A stretch of 64,000 bases of DNA from Flectonema sp. DT1601 (GCA_964019425.1 OZ025850.1:310001-374000), one strand, 5' to 3'; shown: positions 1-10,399, counted from the stretch's first letter. Notes: generated by a model from the sequence alone, not told the origin. Program-made: numbers and translations.

Positions 1-816
1 CTATAAACAAAAAGTTGTGCAACATCTTTCTGTGTGTAATGGATGGTGTGCAATAAATAACAAGTAATTAGAAAAAAAAAAAGAGATTGTTCATTTAGTT
101 TTCTGACATGTTTATAACCTGTTTAACAGAATTACCAATTCGATCGCGTAGTATTTTTTTTTTTTTTCTTCTTCAATCACGTTATGGTTAGTCACACGCA
201 AACCAATATTATTTGTTTCTTTTATTTTTCGCATATCTTCTGGAACAGAAAGACTGTTGTTTGCGAAAAGAAAAAAAAGAACAAAATAAAAATAAAAAAC
301 AAAAAAAAAAACTTCATTAGAATATTAAATGTGAGAGATACCATGTGAAGGTTTAAAAAAAATCAAGTTTTTTTTTTTTTTTTTTTTTCCATTTTTTTTT
401 TTTTTTTTTTTTTGCTCAAGTCGATTGAGCAAAAAAAAAAGCAATCCTATAACATAATAAAAGAAGAAAAAGAGGGAAAAAAAAAAAGAAGAGGGAAAAC
501 GATCATATGAATACCCGATTAACAAATAGGAAAAAAAAGAAAAAGACGAAGGTCACCCACACGTTGCGCATCCTTCGAACAAACACGATGACTAAGTCAA
601 CCAAAGCAAATACAGTACGTTAGCAAGGGTTTTTATTACCCTTTTCTTTCTTTTTTTTTTAAAAAATTGAGTTCTTTTTTTTCCTCCTCTTCCATTTCTC
701 AGTTACGTTCGCTAAAGGAGAAAACAAAAAAAAAGCATTTTGAACCACGCAAAACTCATTTTAGTGGATTACACGCGTTTGTTTTGAATAACTTTCTTAA
801 TCAAGTTGAGATGAGA
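1..816. other. Intergenic, A/T homopolymer rich
   Basis: No gene is supported here. The stretch holds several A and T runs of 10-23 bases (for example around 300-420), and the only open frames are translations of those runs. It forms the 3' flank of the calreticulin gene, which reads leftward and stops at 817. Confidence 0.6.
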
Positions 817-2049
817 CTATTCTTCGTCCTCATCGGTTTCCTTTGCGGCTTCCTCGGCAGCCTTTGCTGCGTCAGCAGAGGCCTTCTCAGCTGCTTCGAA
901 CTTTTCCTTTTCCGCTTCGTGGGTCTTGCCCCAGGTCTCGGCAATGAAATCCTCAACTTCCTTAACAGTGTCTGAGATGATAATGTTATCAAAGATCGAT
1001 CCAGACTTTACCTGCCACAAGTCAATTCCAACAGTTGAAATTGGTTCTCTCATTAAGTACAAGTCCTTGTCATCTTCAAAGTCTGGGTTTGGAATACGCT
1101 TAGCAGCCCAGACACCCTTGTAGGCTGGGTTTGGAATCATCTTTGGCTTCCACTCACCCTGGAACTTTGGGTTTGGGATAGTTGGTGCTTCCCACTCACC
1201 ATCATCCTCCTCGTCCCAGTCATCTGGCTTCTCTGCGTCAGGATCAGCAACAGTCTCTGGTTCCTTGCCCCAGTCAGCTGGTTTCTTGTCTTCTGGATCA
1301 GGGATTTCAGCTTCGTTAACCCAGTCCTCTGGTTTAGTGTCAGATGGGTCGTCAATCTCTTTAGGGAGAAGGAAGTCCCAGTCATCAGCAAGGTTTCCTC
1401 CTTCAACCTTCTTACTATCAACTTGAACTTCATAAGTGTTATCAGCGTTAACGATGACAGTGTACACGTGAGTAAGTTTGTCATCCTCAGCCTTTGGAGT
1501 TTTCTTCCACTCAAGGTTTCTTCCTTTGTATCCAATGATAAGATGAATCTTCTTTGTGTATCCACAGATATCCGGTCCAAACATCATCCAGTATTTTGAG
1601 TCTCCAGTGAATTCTTTAGAGCTGGTTTCTGGAAGGATTTTAATGTAACCTCCGCCACAGTCAATTCCCTGATTGTTGGTTGTTTAGTTTTTTTTCTTTT
1701 TTATGATATTTTGTTGTGTAGATGAAAAAAAAAAAAAATGATGCAAAAAACAAACCTGCTCGTGCTTAACGCTGAATGAGGCGACGAACTTCTTGTCTTT
1801 GTTGGAAAAAGGTTTGTCCATCTGTCTGGCAGATCCGTAGAACTTGGCATCTTCAGAAGTCTGAATACCCATATTAATAGACTCATCTCCAAAATGAGTA
1901 CCTGCAGTGCGGACGAACTTTCCTAGCCCCTCCCTGGCCTCAGAGTTAGCCCAACGACCTTCCCATGCACTGTCAAACGCTTCCTTCATAAAAGTCTCTG
2001 CGTTGACGGACAGAGCTCCGACAAGCAACATTGAAGCTGAACGCATCAT
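817..2049 (-). CDS. CALR: Calreticulin, two exons
   Basis: Lectin-type Ca2+-binding chaperone of the ER lumen that folds glycoproteins. Exon 1 is 1756-2049 and exon 2 is 817-1668; the 87-nt intron has a GTTTGT donor and an ATCAG acceptor in phase 0, giving 381 residues. The start chosen gives MMRSASMLLVGALSVNA, a signal peptide; an upstream in-frame ATG at 2103 is possible. Seen in order: the N-domain with IDCGGGYIK and the KYWMMFGPDICGY block, then a P-domain with three DPxxxKPxDW-type repeats followed by three GxWxxxxIPNPxF/Y repeats, then a Glu/Ala-rich C-terminus. The tail ends KETDEDEE, so the usual KDEL/HDEL retrieval signal is absent. Family assignment is secure. Confidence 0.95.
1669..1755 (-). 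other. Calreticulin intron
   Basis: GT-AG intron of 87 nt with a GTTTGT donor and an internal T13 run. Removing it joins KHEQ to GIDCGGGY, the expected calreticulin sequence. It serves as a model for the short introns in this genome. Confidence 0.9.
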
Positions 2050-2309
2050 TGTAAAATAGTGAATAAAGATACCTGTGAGAGAACTAACTGAAATTGTTAA
2101 CATTTATTTGCAGAACACCATTACTAAAAACGTGTAAAAGAGTCTTCAAACATTAATTAGTAATGTAACGAACGGTGACAAGGAAGTGTCAACTCAAATA
2201 GAAAGTATAATGATAAAAACGTAGTTTTGTCTCTAAGTAGCCGACTACGAAAGTAGGGGCAAATTCCAATCTCAAAAACCTTTCCCAATCCCTTGAAACA
2301 GGCGGACAG

Positions 2310-2855
2310 TTATTTCTTCATTGTGGCAACAGCTGGAGCAACAGCTGCGCCTTTCATTTGCGGAAACAACTGTCCTCCTCTGAAAAACGCAGGAGCGAAG
2401 TCTGCCTTACCTACCGGATTACTTGTAATAATCCAATCCCAATCATCTTTCTCTGCAGCGCGGAGGTGTTGACAGAATGCAAAACTACCACAACAGACGC
2501 TGCAGAGGCAGTCTCCGATCAAGCCATCCATCGGACCTCCTGCAGGTATGCTGCGTTTTTGTCGTAAATTAAAACGGACACACGTCATACCTGCAACAGG
2601 TACCATATATGCAACAATACCTAAGAGTATTCCATGAGGCCATAATGCACATGGTTGTTCATCCATGCTAGCTGCATGAAGCTTCGCGAAAGAGCAATAT
2701 GGTGTACACCCCCAGCAGAGTAAACATTTACCTGCTTGTTTTATATCTTGGCAATGACCTGGTCCACAACAGGGTTCCCATTTCCAAAATGCGTAGCACT
2801 CGTTTACACCCTCAGAGCTCATCCAATTGACTTGTGACAATATAACATCAGCCAT
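2310..2855 (-). CDS. PLAC8-like cysteine-rich protein
   Basis: 181 residues. Seen: a Cys-dense core with WEPCCGPGHC, CLLCWGCTPYC, a hydrophobic stretch (GILLGIVAYMVPVAGM) and then DCLCSVCCGSFAFCQHLR. The pattern of CxxC-type clusters, a short membrane segment, an R-x-x-L-R-x-K-x-x-I-P element and a terminal C-x-x-CQ-x-x-R is that of PLAC8 family proteins, which act at membranes (fruit-weight/cadmium-resistance proteins in plants). The substrate or partner here is unknown. A 51-nt in-frame segment (2540-2590) has perfect GTATGA...CTGCAG splice borders, but it encodes the conserved RQKRSIPAG part, so I kept it as coding. Confidence 0.65.
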   Translation of the reverse strand: MADVILSQVNWMSSEGVNECYAFWKWEPCCGPGHCQDIKQAGKCLLCWGCTPYCSFAKLHAASMDEQPCALWPHGILLGIVAYMVPVAGMTCVRFNLRQKRSIPAGGPMDGLIGDCLCSVCCGSFAFCQHLRAAEKDDWDWIITSNPVGKADFAPAFFRGGQLFPQMKGAAVAPAVATMKK

Positions 2856-3950
2856 TGGTCAGACGACTTTTCTGACTTATAATATCTGTTACAAAATATA
2901 TATGTTTATAATAATTAAACAAAACGAACACATCAAATTTGAAGACAACTTTCAGTTTTCATAGTTTGGGTTGTTGTCTGATAATAAAAATAAATCACTA
3001 TTTGAACTCCCTATTTCAATCAATCAGAAAACGTTTAAGCGACAGTGGCTGTCACTCATGAGAGGAATTTCAGAGGAAAGAAATGAAAACAGCAAGTTCT
3101 GTTGCACATAGTCGTGCAGTTAGAGAGGCTGTATTACATTTTTTTATTCATTTTTTTTTTTTTGCACGGCTTTTCTTTTTATGATACAAATAAAACCAAC
3201 CAGCGCTATTTCCAACAATCCTCAGCGCTGAATACCGTTATACAGAACCAACTTTTCTTTTTTTTTTTTTTTTTTTGTTAAAATCAATCTCCCTATTAAC
3301 AAGAACCGCTTGGTTGCGTGACATACATTTTCAATACAACCCGCAAATAGCATAAAAAAAAGGCGCAAATACAAGGCATGCGTGGCGGGGCAACAGAGAG
3401 CTCCCACACAATGCTCATACCCACGTCTCTTTTCGTAGTAAAATGGAACAGCAAAAAAAAAAAAGGAAAAGCTTTACTGTCTGTCGAGGAGAGTTGCAGC
3501 GACTATCAAGGTATAGCGAACTGCAACTCATTTTCGACTTTCTATAAAGCTGATGACAAGTGAATAAATTGAACGATACGTGATTATTGCGTATTGTTTC
3601 GCAACAACAGAAGAAGGACAAGAGTACTTTTGCTAAGACGCTGTATCTGCTGCAGAAAATCTGATGCTCCCGACAGAGATCATCATCAGTAAAAAGCAGA
3701 TAGCAATTAAAGTCTACTCACAAAAAGTATTTCGCAAAAAGGTGAAAAACGCAAAAGAGAGGAATTGAATCAAAGTTCGATATAGTTAAGTTTTAGTAAG
3801 CTTTTTTTTCTTTTCTTTTTTTTTTTTTTTTTTTTTTTGGGTATAAATTATACTACAATGGGAAAATTAAATCCCATTATTCGTCATTTTTTTTCTTTTT
3901 TTTTTTTAAAAAACGTCGGTTAGGTTAGAATAAAGAAGAACAAGAAAATT

Positions 3951-3983
<33 letters not shown>

Positions 3984-4203
3984 GGAATCCTAACAACAGC
4001 AACAGGAACACAAAAGGGTAGCCATGCACAATTATGACTGACCACCCTTCCATATTAGTTATGAGTTGTGTGGAACGGTCGGTCTCGCAATTGTTTTTTT
4101 TTTTTTTTCTTCCTTCTTTCTTTTTTTTTTTTTTTTAAGAAATCTCTTTTTTTTTTCTTCCTTCGTTTTTTTGTTTTTTTGTTTTTTTTGTTTTTGAATA
4201 ATA
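2856..4203. other. Intergenic, no gene seen
   Basis: About 1.35 kb between the PLAC8-like start and the left end of the transposon. It contains long T or A runs (for example 3811-3838 and 3954-3981) and no open frame with protein-like composition on either strand. Confidence 0.5.
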
Positions 4204-4230
4204 TTATATTAGTCATTCCAAAAATAACCG
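4204..4230. repeat. Left terminal inverted repeat
   Basis: 27 bp, perfect inverted match to 6059-6085. The match stops abruptly outside, and after one mismatch plus CC inside. Confidence 0.8.
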
Positions 4231-4833
4231 TCCATTTTAGGGTTCCAGTATTTCATAGGTGAAAATAGGGAGTAAAACTTAAAACCGAATACCCATTTTA
4301 ATCGCTTTTGCACCGCTGATTTCATTCCCGCTGCGATTCAAAAAAATGCAGCTAAAATTCAAAAAAAATGTGACATTTTTGTGTGGTGAAAATTTTGAAT
4401 AATGGAACTGTTGATGTCTAATCGGCTGCCCCGGGTGCTAAAATGAAAGATCGGTATATGGTTCTATATCCGGCCGTACCTGGTCGGATGTTTTACTCTG
4501 AAACAGTTACAAAGGCTGCTCGAAGCAAAACAGTACCTTGTACATCTTACACTACACTTAGCCTATTTTTATTTTTGATTAGGCTTAGCTCTTTTGGCAA
4601 CTTTTACTGCTGGCTTTCTTCGTTTTCCTACCGGCAATGAACCGATAATAGAACTAGTTGAACGCAGCGATCTGAAACTGGAACTAGAACTAGATTCACT
4701 AACAGAGCAAGAGCCAGTAGAAGACTCACCGGAATCTGAGGTGAGTTCAGTTGTTTCTGAAATAGACTCACTCTCAGTGTTGGTAGCAGGTGAAAGTTGG
4801 CTCGCACCAACCCCCACATTTGGATCATCTTCA

Positions 4834-5865
4834 TCAATCGGTACAAAGCAGCCAGCAGGATTTTAACGCCTTGGGATAGAATAAGTTCAACGGCCTGCAT
4901 TGGTTGCAGTGGCCAAAGAAGCAGTTGTAAGACGGGTCTCGACATAGTATGAGTGGTAGGTGGTCACTCAAGCGGGTTAGCTGAAATCTTCTCAGGCCCA
5001 CAAGTCTTATATAAGCAGGAAGGATAAGTGCAATTTGCATGTGCCACCTGCAACGGCATCGAGGGTTATTCGGACAAGATTTGACATGAGCAGGCCTTTT
5101 GTCACAAAACTGAGGATATGAGATAGCTGTGTGAGTTCTGCAGAAGGCACTCCACAAGGCAAGGTATGGTTCTCTTACATAGAGGACTGTCTCTTTACTT
5201 GTCTCGCCGGTTATGTAGTCTTTGCTGAGGACCACGCGGTTTGACTCAGGGCGTGCATTGGAAATCCAGAAGTTCCAGATATCTCTGTCTTGGCTGCGCT
5301 GCTTTACTGATTGGGAGGGATCGTGCTGTTCCAGCCTCTGTAGCTGCTTACGCATTGAAGAATCCCTGACATGGGCATTAATCTGGCTATCAGTGTAGCC
5401 TAGCGTGAGACAGAGTCTCAAAAACTGAGAACGGACAGCAGGAACTGATTCTTTCACGCGTTCAAAAATATCGGAGAGCGGTTCCGGATTGATCGGCTCT
5501 GCAGGGATACTGACGGATGCGTAATGCGGATCACTAGTCAGCCTTTTTGCTCGCTGGTAGCAAGCGTTGCAGATTGAGCGCAGAGGAGCATACGCCGGGA
5601 TTTCAAGACTACCGCGAAGTGGCTCAAGAAGCTTGTTGAACTTCGGATTCCGTCTTTTCGCGTTAGTGTGCGAGGTGCAGTTGTAGCTGTCTGAGGAGCA
5701 CTCAGCTGGCATCTCGTGGCACGTGTGACACTTCATTGAGAGAAGTTTAAGCTGGTGCTTAAGGGAATAATAAGTGTAGTTACGAGAAAAAATGCCAATC
5801 TCTGATGCATTTCCCTTTTTTTTCCAGAAAAAAGTTAAATGCAGCAACAGGATTAACTTTTCCAT
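4834..5865 (-). CDS. Cys/His-rich protein of the transposon
   Basis: Open frame of 343 residues inside the inverted repeats, presumed to be the element's own protein. A later start at 5736 (MKCHTCHEM) may be the true one. Seen: an N-terminal CxxC with further Cys (possible zinc site), a middle region with no known motif, and a C-terminal block HVKSCPNNPRCRCRWHMQ followed by CNQC, which looks like a second metal-binding cluster. No DDE triad can be placed with confidence. A Ser-rich then Lys/Arg-rich open frame lies just downstream (4569-4817, minus) in another frame, so this copy is probably no longer intact. Function is not recognised beyond mobile-element protein. Confidence 0.5.
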   Translation of the reverse strand: MEKLILLLHLTFFWKKKGNASEIGIFSRNYTYYSLKHQLKLLSMKCHTCHEMPAECSSDSYNCTSHTNAKRRNPKFNKLLEPLRGSLEIPAYAPLRSICNACYQRAKRLTSDPHYASVSIPAEPINPEPLSDIFERVKESVPAVRSQFLRLCLTLGYTDSQINAHVRDSSMRKQLQRLEQHDPSQSVKQRSQDRDIWNFWISNARPESNRVVLSKDYITGETSKETVLYVREPYLALWSAFCRTHTAISYPQFCDKRPAHVKSCPNNPRCRCRWHMQIALILPAYIRLVGLRRFQLTRLSDHLPLILCRDPSYNCFFGHCNQCRPLNLFYPKALKSCWLLCTD

Positions 5866-6058
5866 GCCGACAGTGACATTCTCTTAGTACCCATAACGCA
5901 CCTGTCGGGTTCTAACGGTCAGTAAAAAAAGTGGAAAAAAAATAATCCCACCGCGTAAAATGAGAGATTGGGGCCGAACCTTTCCACCTCGTAAAAAATC
6001 TCGAAAATGGATGCATTTTTGACCAATGGCTGCTCGAAGCAAAACTGGTTTTCGCGGC

Positions 6059-6085
6059 CGGTTATTTTTGGAATGACTAATATAA
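6059..6085. repeat. Right terminal inverted repeat
   Basis: Perfect 27-bp inverted counterpart of 4204-4230, ending 47 bp before the stop side of the FAD oxidase gene. Confidence 0.8.
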
Positions 6086-6132
6086 CACAAGGATGAAGAA
6101 CAGAGTCACATCTCTCAAACTACTTCTATTTC

Positions 6133-7884
6133 TTAATCAAAGTACTTCTCCTTAAAGTTGTTAACGAATCTGAGAGCCGGAAGGACACCGTAACCTGAAA
6201 ACACTTCTCCAATCATGTAGGTGTTGCGAGCACCCTGCTCGAATGTAGTCTTCGCGAACCAATCATTCTCGATCTCAGAAACAGGTGGGATCGATACGTA
6301 GGAAAACTGACGGTGTCCAAGAAGCTCGCTCACAGGCATCTGGGCGTAAGCCATGTCGGCGCTCGCCTTCTCAACCGACTCCTCGCTAGTCAGGTCCGGG
6401 TCGGCGTATCCGATGGCAATCATCACATTCGAGTCAGAAAACTCACGAACCGCAGCCGTTACACTACTGTCAGCAGCCCAGTGGTGAGCTCCCGGGTAGA
6501 TGAAGGCAGCAAACTCCGATCCGAGCTGGGCAGGGGTCGACTGCACTCTGAACATAAAAATGTTCACTGGATCGGTAGCACTAGCAGCCCTCATCAAGTC
6601 CCTCTGTGCAGACTGCTGTCTCATGAACTTGATGCTGTCGTGTGGTCTCGACGAGACAATCAGGTGGTCGTACTTTCTTCTAGGCTCTCCTCTCACCTTG
6701 ATCTTAATCCTCCCGTCCCAAGTGTACTTCACTGATCTCACTTCGCATCCCAGGCACACGTCGATCCCTTCCTTCTCAATCATCCGGTTGAACAGAGCCT
6801 GCATTCCTTCGTTGATCACATAACCCGCTCCCTTGAACTCTGATCCGAGAAGCGCCCTCAGCTCGGTGCTCAGTGGGAGAGGACTGTCAGCAGTGACCCC
6901 GAGTCCGAGCAACAGCTGCTTCAGGTACGCAGCCTGGTATGAAGTCCTGCAGTTCAACACTACCGCCGCCGACATCTCAGCAATCGGTCCGTTCAAGAAC
7001 CCGTTCGACAGGAACTCCATGTACGCTGAGAACGCCGGCTTGTTGATTCGCTCAGCGAAGTCGGTGAAAGTTTCGTTCTTCGCTGCGAACCCCGCGTTGA
7101 TGATCTCCTCCGGCGTCGTCGCTCCGATCTGCACCGCCTTCAGAAACTCAAATCCCCAGATCATGTTCTCAACGAGCTGCTGCTGGAGCACCGGCGTCGC
7201 AGTGAACGGGATCAGCACGTGTGGCAACGGCAGCACCGCCCCTCCGAGGTCCGCATCGAAGAACTGCCCGTTCAGGAATGGTCTGGTCGTCAGTCCGTAC
7301 TCGTCGATCATTGACTGCAGCTCAGGTAGGAACCCAGGGCTCAAGAAGTCGTCCGCCCCGATGATCTTCGTCGACCAATCGTGCACGTGCCCGTCTACCG
7401 TCGTCGAATGCGTCGAACCAGCCGCCTCGTTCTCCTTCTCGAACACCGTCACCCGATGGTACCCAGCACGCTTCAGCGCCCTCGCCATGAACAGACCGTG
7501 CACTCCGGCCCCGATGATTGCGATCTTGTCATTCTTCTTCGGCTTTGGTCGCTTACACGTGTCCGCCAGACCGCAGAACTTAGAGTGTCCCTTCTCGCAA
7601 GCCTCTTGCCAACACAGCTGACAGGTTTGGAACTCGTCCGCCCCTCCCCTCCAGTGCGCTACGATTCCCCAGCCGTCGTTGCAGTGTTCCTCGGCACACA
7701 TCCCGGCAGCAATTCCATTCGAGCAAGTCAGCCCGTTGATCCGAACCCTCCTGTGATTGTAGCACCTCTGTCTGTAGTAGTTATCGAATGCAATGTGGAA
7801 ATCATCCGCAACACCGTAGTCGATCCAACCAAACGAAGAAACCGCCAGTGATACGACGGCGCACAACCTGAGCGCGAAGTTCAT
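6133..7884 (-). CDS. Secreted FAD-dependent amine oxidase-like protein
   Basis: 583 residues. Seen: a signal peptide (about 1-20), a Cys-rich N-terminal region with nine Cys (about 40-112), then a dinucleotide-binding fold starting IAIIGAGVHGLFMARALKRAG with the acidic end VTVFEKE (about 120-150), and the C-terminal FAD-contact block YMIGEVFSGYGVLPALRF. This is the layout of flavin monoamine oxidase/protoporphyrinogen-oxidase-like enzymes, here routed to the secretory pathway. The substrate is unknown and the Cys-rich lead is not part of the usual family. Third codon positions are strongly C/G, far richer than neighbouring genes, which could mean very high expression or transfer from a GC-rich source. 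Long plus-strand open frames opposite it are a by-product of that composition. Confidence 0.8.
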   Translation of the reverse strand: MNFALRLCAVVSLAVSSFGWIDYGVADDFHIAFDNYYRQRCYNHRRVRINGLTCSNGIAAGMCAEEHCNDGWGIVAHWRGGADEFQTCQLCWQEACEKGHSKFCGLADTCKRPKPKKNDKIAIIGAGVHGLFMARALKRAGYHRVTVFEKENEAAGSTHSTTVDGHVHDWSTKIIGADDFLSPGFLPELQSMIDEYGLTTRPFLNGQFFDADLGGAVLPLPHVLIPFTATPVLQQQLVENMIWGFEFLKAVQIGATTPEEIINAGFAAKNETFTDFAERINKPAFSAYMEFLSNGFLNGPIAEMSAAVVLNCRTSYQAAYLKQLLLGLGVTADSPLPLSTELRALLGSEFKGAGYVINEGMQALFNRMIEKEGIDVCLGCEVRSVKYTWDGRIKIKVRGEPRRKYDHLIVSSRPHDSIKFMRQQSAQRDLMRAASATDPVNIFMFRVQSTPAQLGSEFAAFIYPGAHHWAADSSVTAAVREFSDSNVMIAIGYADPDLTSEESVEKASADMAYAQMPVSELLGHRQFSYVSIPPVSEIENDWFAKTTFEQGARNTYMIGEVFSGYGVLPALRFVNNFKEKYFD

Positions 7885-8116
7885 GTTTTGTTTTGTTTTA
7901 AAATCTGTTAAATGGAAACATGAGATAAAGGATTCATTTAAATATCATCATCTCTCACAATATACTATTCCTCTTATTAATATCGCATGATAGAAATGCT
8001 TAAAGGGAATGACCAACAGCAAGTAATGGTTTTCGATAACTGAACTGTCAAGATAACTGTTCAAGTGAGAAGGATGTGACTACGATATTATCAAACGATT
8101 GTGATGGTCGATGTTA

Positions 8117-8656
8117 TTATCCATCACGTACTCTTTCCATTTCTAGTTGGCGTCTGATGTTGTTTTTGTTGAAGTCACGATCGTCACGTAGAGCAGCAGG
8201 TGGCATTTTATTCGCATGTTCATTTCTGATTGCTGATTTCAAAGCGTCACGATAAACACTTCCTTCTGGAATAGGAATAGCTGAAGATTCTCTAAGTTTA
8301 TCTAGCTCTCTCGCACCTTGGTGATCACCTGTTTCAGCGTATATCATCATCATAAACGACCACAGAGCTGGTGTGTTTTTAGTGTGCGATCTCTGATGAG
8401 CTTTTTCAAATGTAGTATAACCACATTCAACACAAACCTCTGGATCATTTTTAACCCCACTAAGATACAATTGCAATAACAATAAATAAATTCTTGGTGT
8501 TGGAGTAACACCTGCCTCAGCCATGGACTGACAAACTGCACTACTTTCCATAAAATCTTTTTTCTTAACTGCTATTGTTAACCTAGACTCAAAGCTACTT
8601 GCTAGTGTAGACGCATACCTCATACCAATGCATACACTTCGTCTGAATGCCAGCAT
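8117..8656 (-). CDS. PPR-like protein, probably mitochondrial
   Basis: 179 residues from the ATG at 8656; the frame stays open further upstream but that part is hydrophobic and unlike the rest. The start MLAFRRSVCIGMRYAST is rich in Arg and Ser with no acid, as in a mitochondrial presequence, and TTTTACAACAG lies shortly before it. The repeat FMESSAVCQSMAEAGVTPTPRIYLLLL fits a pentatricopeptide unit (A-x-x-x-x-x-M-x-x-x-G-V-x-P-x-x-x-x-Y), and a second, weaker helix pair follows (ALWSFMMMIYAETGDHQGA). PPR proteins bind organelle RNA in a sequence-specific way. With only two or so repeats this is a small member and the target cannot be guessed. Confidence 0.5.
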   Translation of the reverse strand: MLAFRRSVCIGMRYASTLASSFESRLTIAVKKKDFMESSAVCQSMAEAGVTPTPRIYLLLLQLYLSGVKNDPEVCVECGYTTFEKAHQRSHTKNTPALWSFMMMIYAETGDHQGARELDKLRESSAIPIPEGSVYRDALKSAIRNEHANKMPPAALRDDRDFNKNNIRRQLEMERVRDG

Positions 8657-8983
8657 TAATATTTGACTTTCCTGTTGTAAAAGATATTTCTCTGATACTT
8701 CAATCACCAATACAACACAAAGAACACTATTGAGAGGTGGTAGACCTACTCCGGTAAACCTCCGACTTTTTTTCAAAACTGAGAGGGAGATTTGGAAGGG
8801 AAACACGATAACAAAAGATAGCAGTAACAATACTAAAAGCACTGCATCGGAGAACTGAAGCGACTGCTACACAGGCGGTATGACTACCTCAGTTGTAATG
8901 AGTGCTGTACTGATGTTATGTGTTATATGGTTTCTTTAAGTGAAAGGTATTCCCCTTAAAGTAACAATTCTTAAATAAACTAA

Positions 8984-9316
8984 TTAGATAGCGTTTCCTA
9001 ACTTCTTCATAACCTTTCCGAGCTTCATGGCAACGTCAGTGTCACCGTCAAGTTCGATCTTTCCCTCCATGAACAGACCCATAGGGTCGGCCTTTCCTCC
9101 GGCCAACTCAACGAAAACAGCCTCGTCCATCTTGAATGAAGCGGCGGCGTCCTCACACTTTCCCTTGTAGGCCTTGCATGCCTTTAAATCAATTACGTAT
9201 GAAGCACCAGTGTCTGGGAACTCGTATGTGATGATCTCGTTAACCATCTTGGCGGCCTCCTTACCAACTGAGGTGTTGAGAGCCTGAGCCATCTTCTGGA
9301 AAACTGCGTCAGCCAT
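8984..9316 (-). CDS. SCP2 sterol carrier domain protein
   Basis: 110 residues, a stand-alone SCP2 domain. Seen: IITYEFPDTGASYVIDLKAC, then AAASFKMDEAVFVELAGGKADPMGLFMEGKIELDGDTDVAMKLGKVMKKL, the typical end of the fold in which the DPMxxFMxGKxKxxGDxxxAxKL stretch lines the lipid pocket. The family binds sterols and fatty acyl groups, often in peroxisomes; no PTS1-type tail is present here (ends GNAI). Strong use of C-ending codons suggests high expression. A TCTCAG acceptor-like site lies 33 nt before the ATG. Confidence 0.9.
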   Translation of the reverse strand: MADAVFQKMAQALNTSVGKEAAKMVNEIITYEFPDTGASYVIDLKACKAYKGKCEDAAASFKMDEAVFVELAGGKADPMGLFMEGKIELDGDTDVAMKLGKVMKKLGNAI

Positions 9317-9773
9317 TTTAAAAAGTGGGTAGTAAGAGTAGTATCTCTGAGACGGGGAAATATAATTTGAAATATAAAAAATACCAGTCGGTTATCGGAA
9401 GAAACACTAAGATTATCAACATGCCTAGCTTCTATACACCTGAATAGAAATAAAAAATAGATAACTAAATATGAATTGACAATGAGGAACTGTTATTAAG
9501 CTATAAGTATGTTAATTTATCGGTTTTTTTTTTTTTTTTTTTTTCACGTACCTGAAGGTCTGTTGCAAAAAGAGTTTTTTTTTTTCTTCTTTTTTAAATT
9601 TTCCACCCTAATTACTTTTTTGTTAACTCTTCACTTTTTTTTTTTTTTTGCATTTTTTGCAGGTTTTTTCGATGATTCAATTTTTTTTTTTTTTTAAGTA
9701 TTTTCGTTGTCCAAAACTTCCTTTGTGCTATATACCCACGACAGTAAAAATAACAGGACAGGAGATGACTAGG

Positions 9774-9814
<41 letters not shown>

Positions 9815-9995
9815 GGGAATTTAATACGAGGGGAGGGGAGAGACCTTCCCACATAAAGATAAACCTTTTTGCATAATATTGATCTTGCTGTATGGTACAA
9901 TGACCATATTCATTGATGTGATTGATGAACTATGCATTATCCCAATCCTCTATATCGAGATAGAGGAAACGTAAAGCACCAAGGAAAACGAACAA

Positions 9996-10032
<37 letters not shown>

Positions 10033-10399
10033 AACTCCGGGTTTCACAACAACGAACACGTGCCAATAGCAGTGTTAGTTGGTTGCTTCTCAAACCCAAA
10101 GAAATCAGAGAACAGAAAAAATTACAACAATTAAAACAAACATTTTCAGACATATATAACGACTGTTGGAAGTACCATACAAATCGCTCTGTTCCGTTGT
10201 GTTTGATACGTAGATTTTGTTTTTCAAATAGACTCAAAAAGAAAAAAAAAAAAAGACGTAAAGTGAAAAAATTATTCATAACGCAATATCTATTACGCCT
10301 ATCATCGTCCTCGAGTGTGTATCGCGATATTAAATTATCGACTCCGCACACGAAGTCATAGTAAGATAACAATCAACAGGTATAAGAAAATCAAAGATT
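9317..10399. other. Intergenic with extreme A/T runs
   Basis: About 1.1 kb. It includes an A run of about 39 near 9773-9811 and another of about 33 near 9998-10030, plus many T runs. No supported gene; all open frames here are phenylalanine or lysine runs. Confidence 0.5.

Larger units (their letters stand above)
4204..6085 (-). mobile_element. DNA transposon with 27-bp terminal inverted repeats
   Basis: The bases at 4204-4230 (beginning TTATATTAGTCATTCC) are a perfect inverted match to 6059-6085, enclosing 1,882 bp. The outermost TATA can be read either as part of the repeat or as a palindromic target duplication. An 18-bp direct repeat (GGCTGCTCGAAGCAAAAC) occurs near both ends at 4514-4531 and 6028-6045. 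The interior carries one long minus-strand open frame for a Cys/His-rich protein (4834-5865). Size, single gene and inverted ends fit an ordinary cut-and-paste element; the superfamily is not recognised. Confidence 0.75.

Noticed and set aside
667-1123. Open frames over the calreticulin 3' end on plus
   Set aside because: Antisense of a secure gene, with skewed composition.
6313-7851. Long plus-strand open frames (up to 262 codons) opposite the FAD oxidase gene
   Set aside because: They are antisense shadows created by its GC-rich third positions; no motif, and the minus strand encodes a complete FAD protein.
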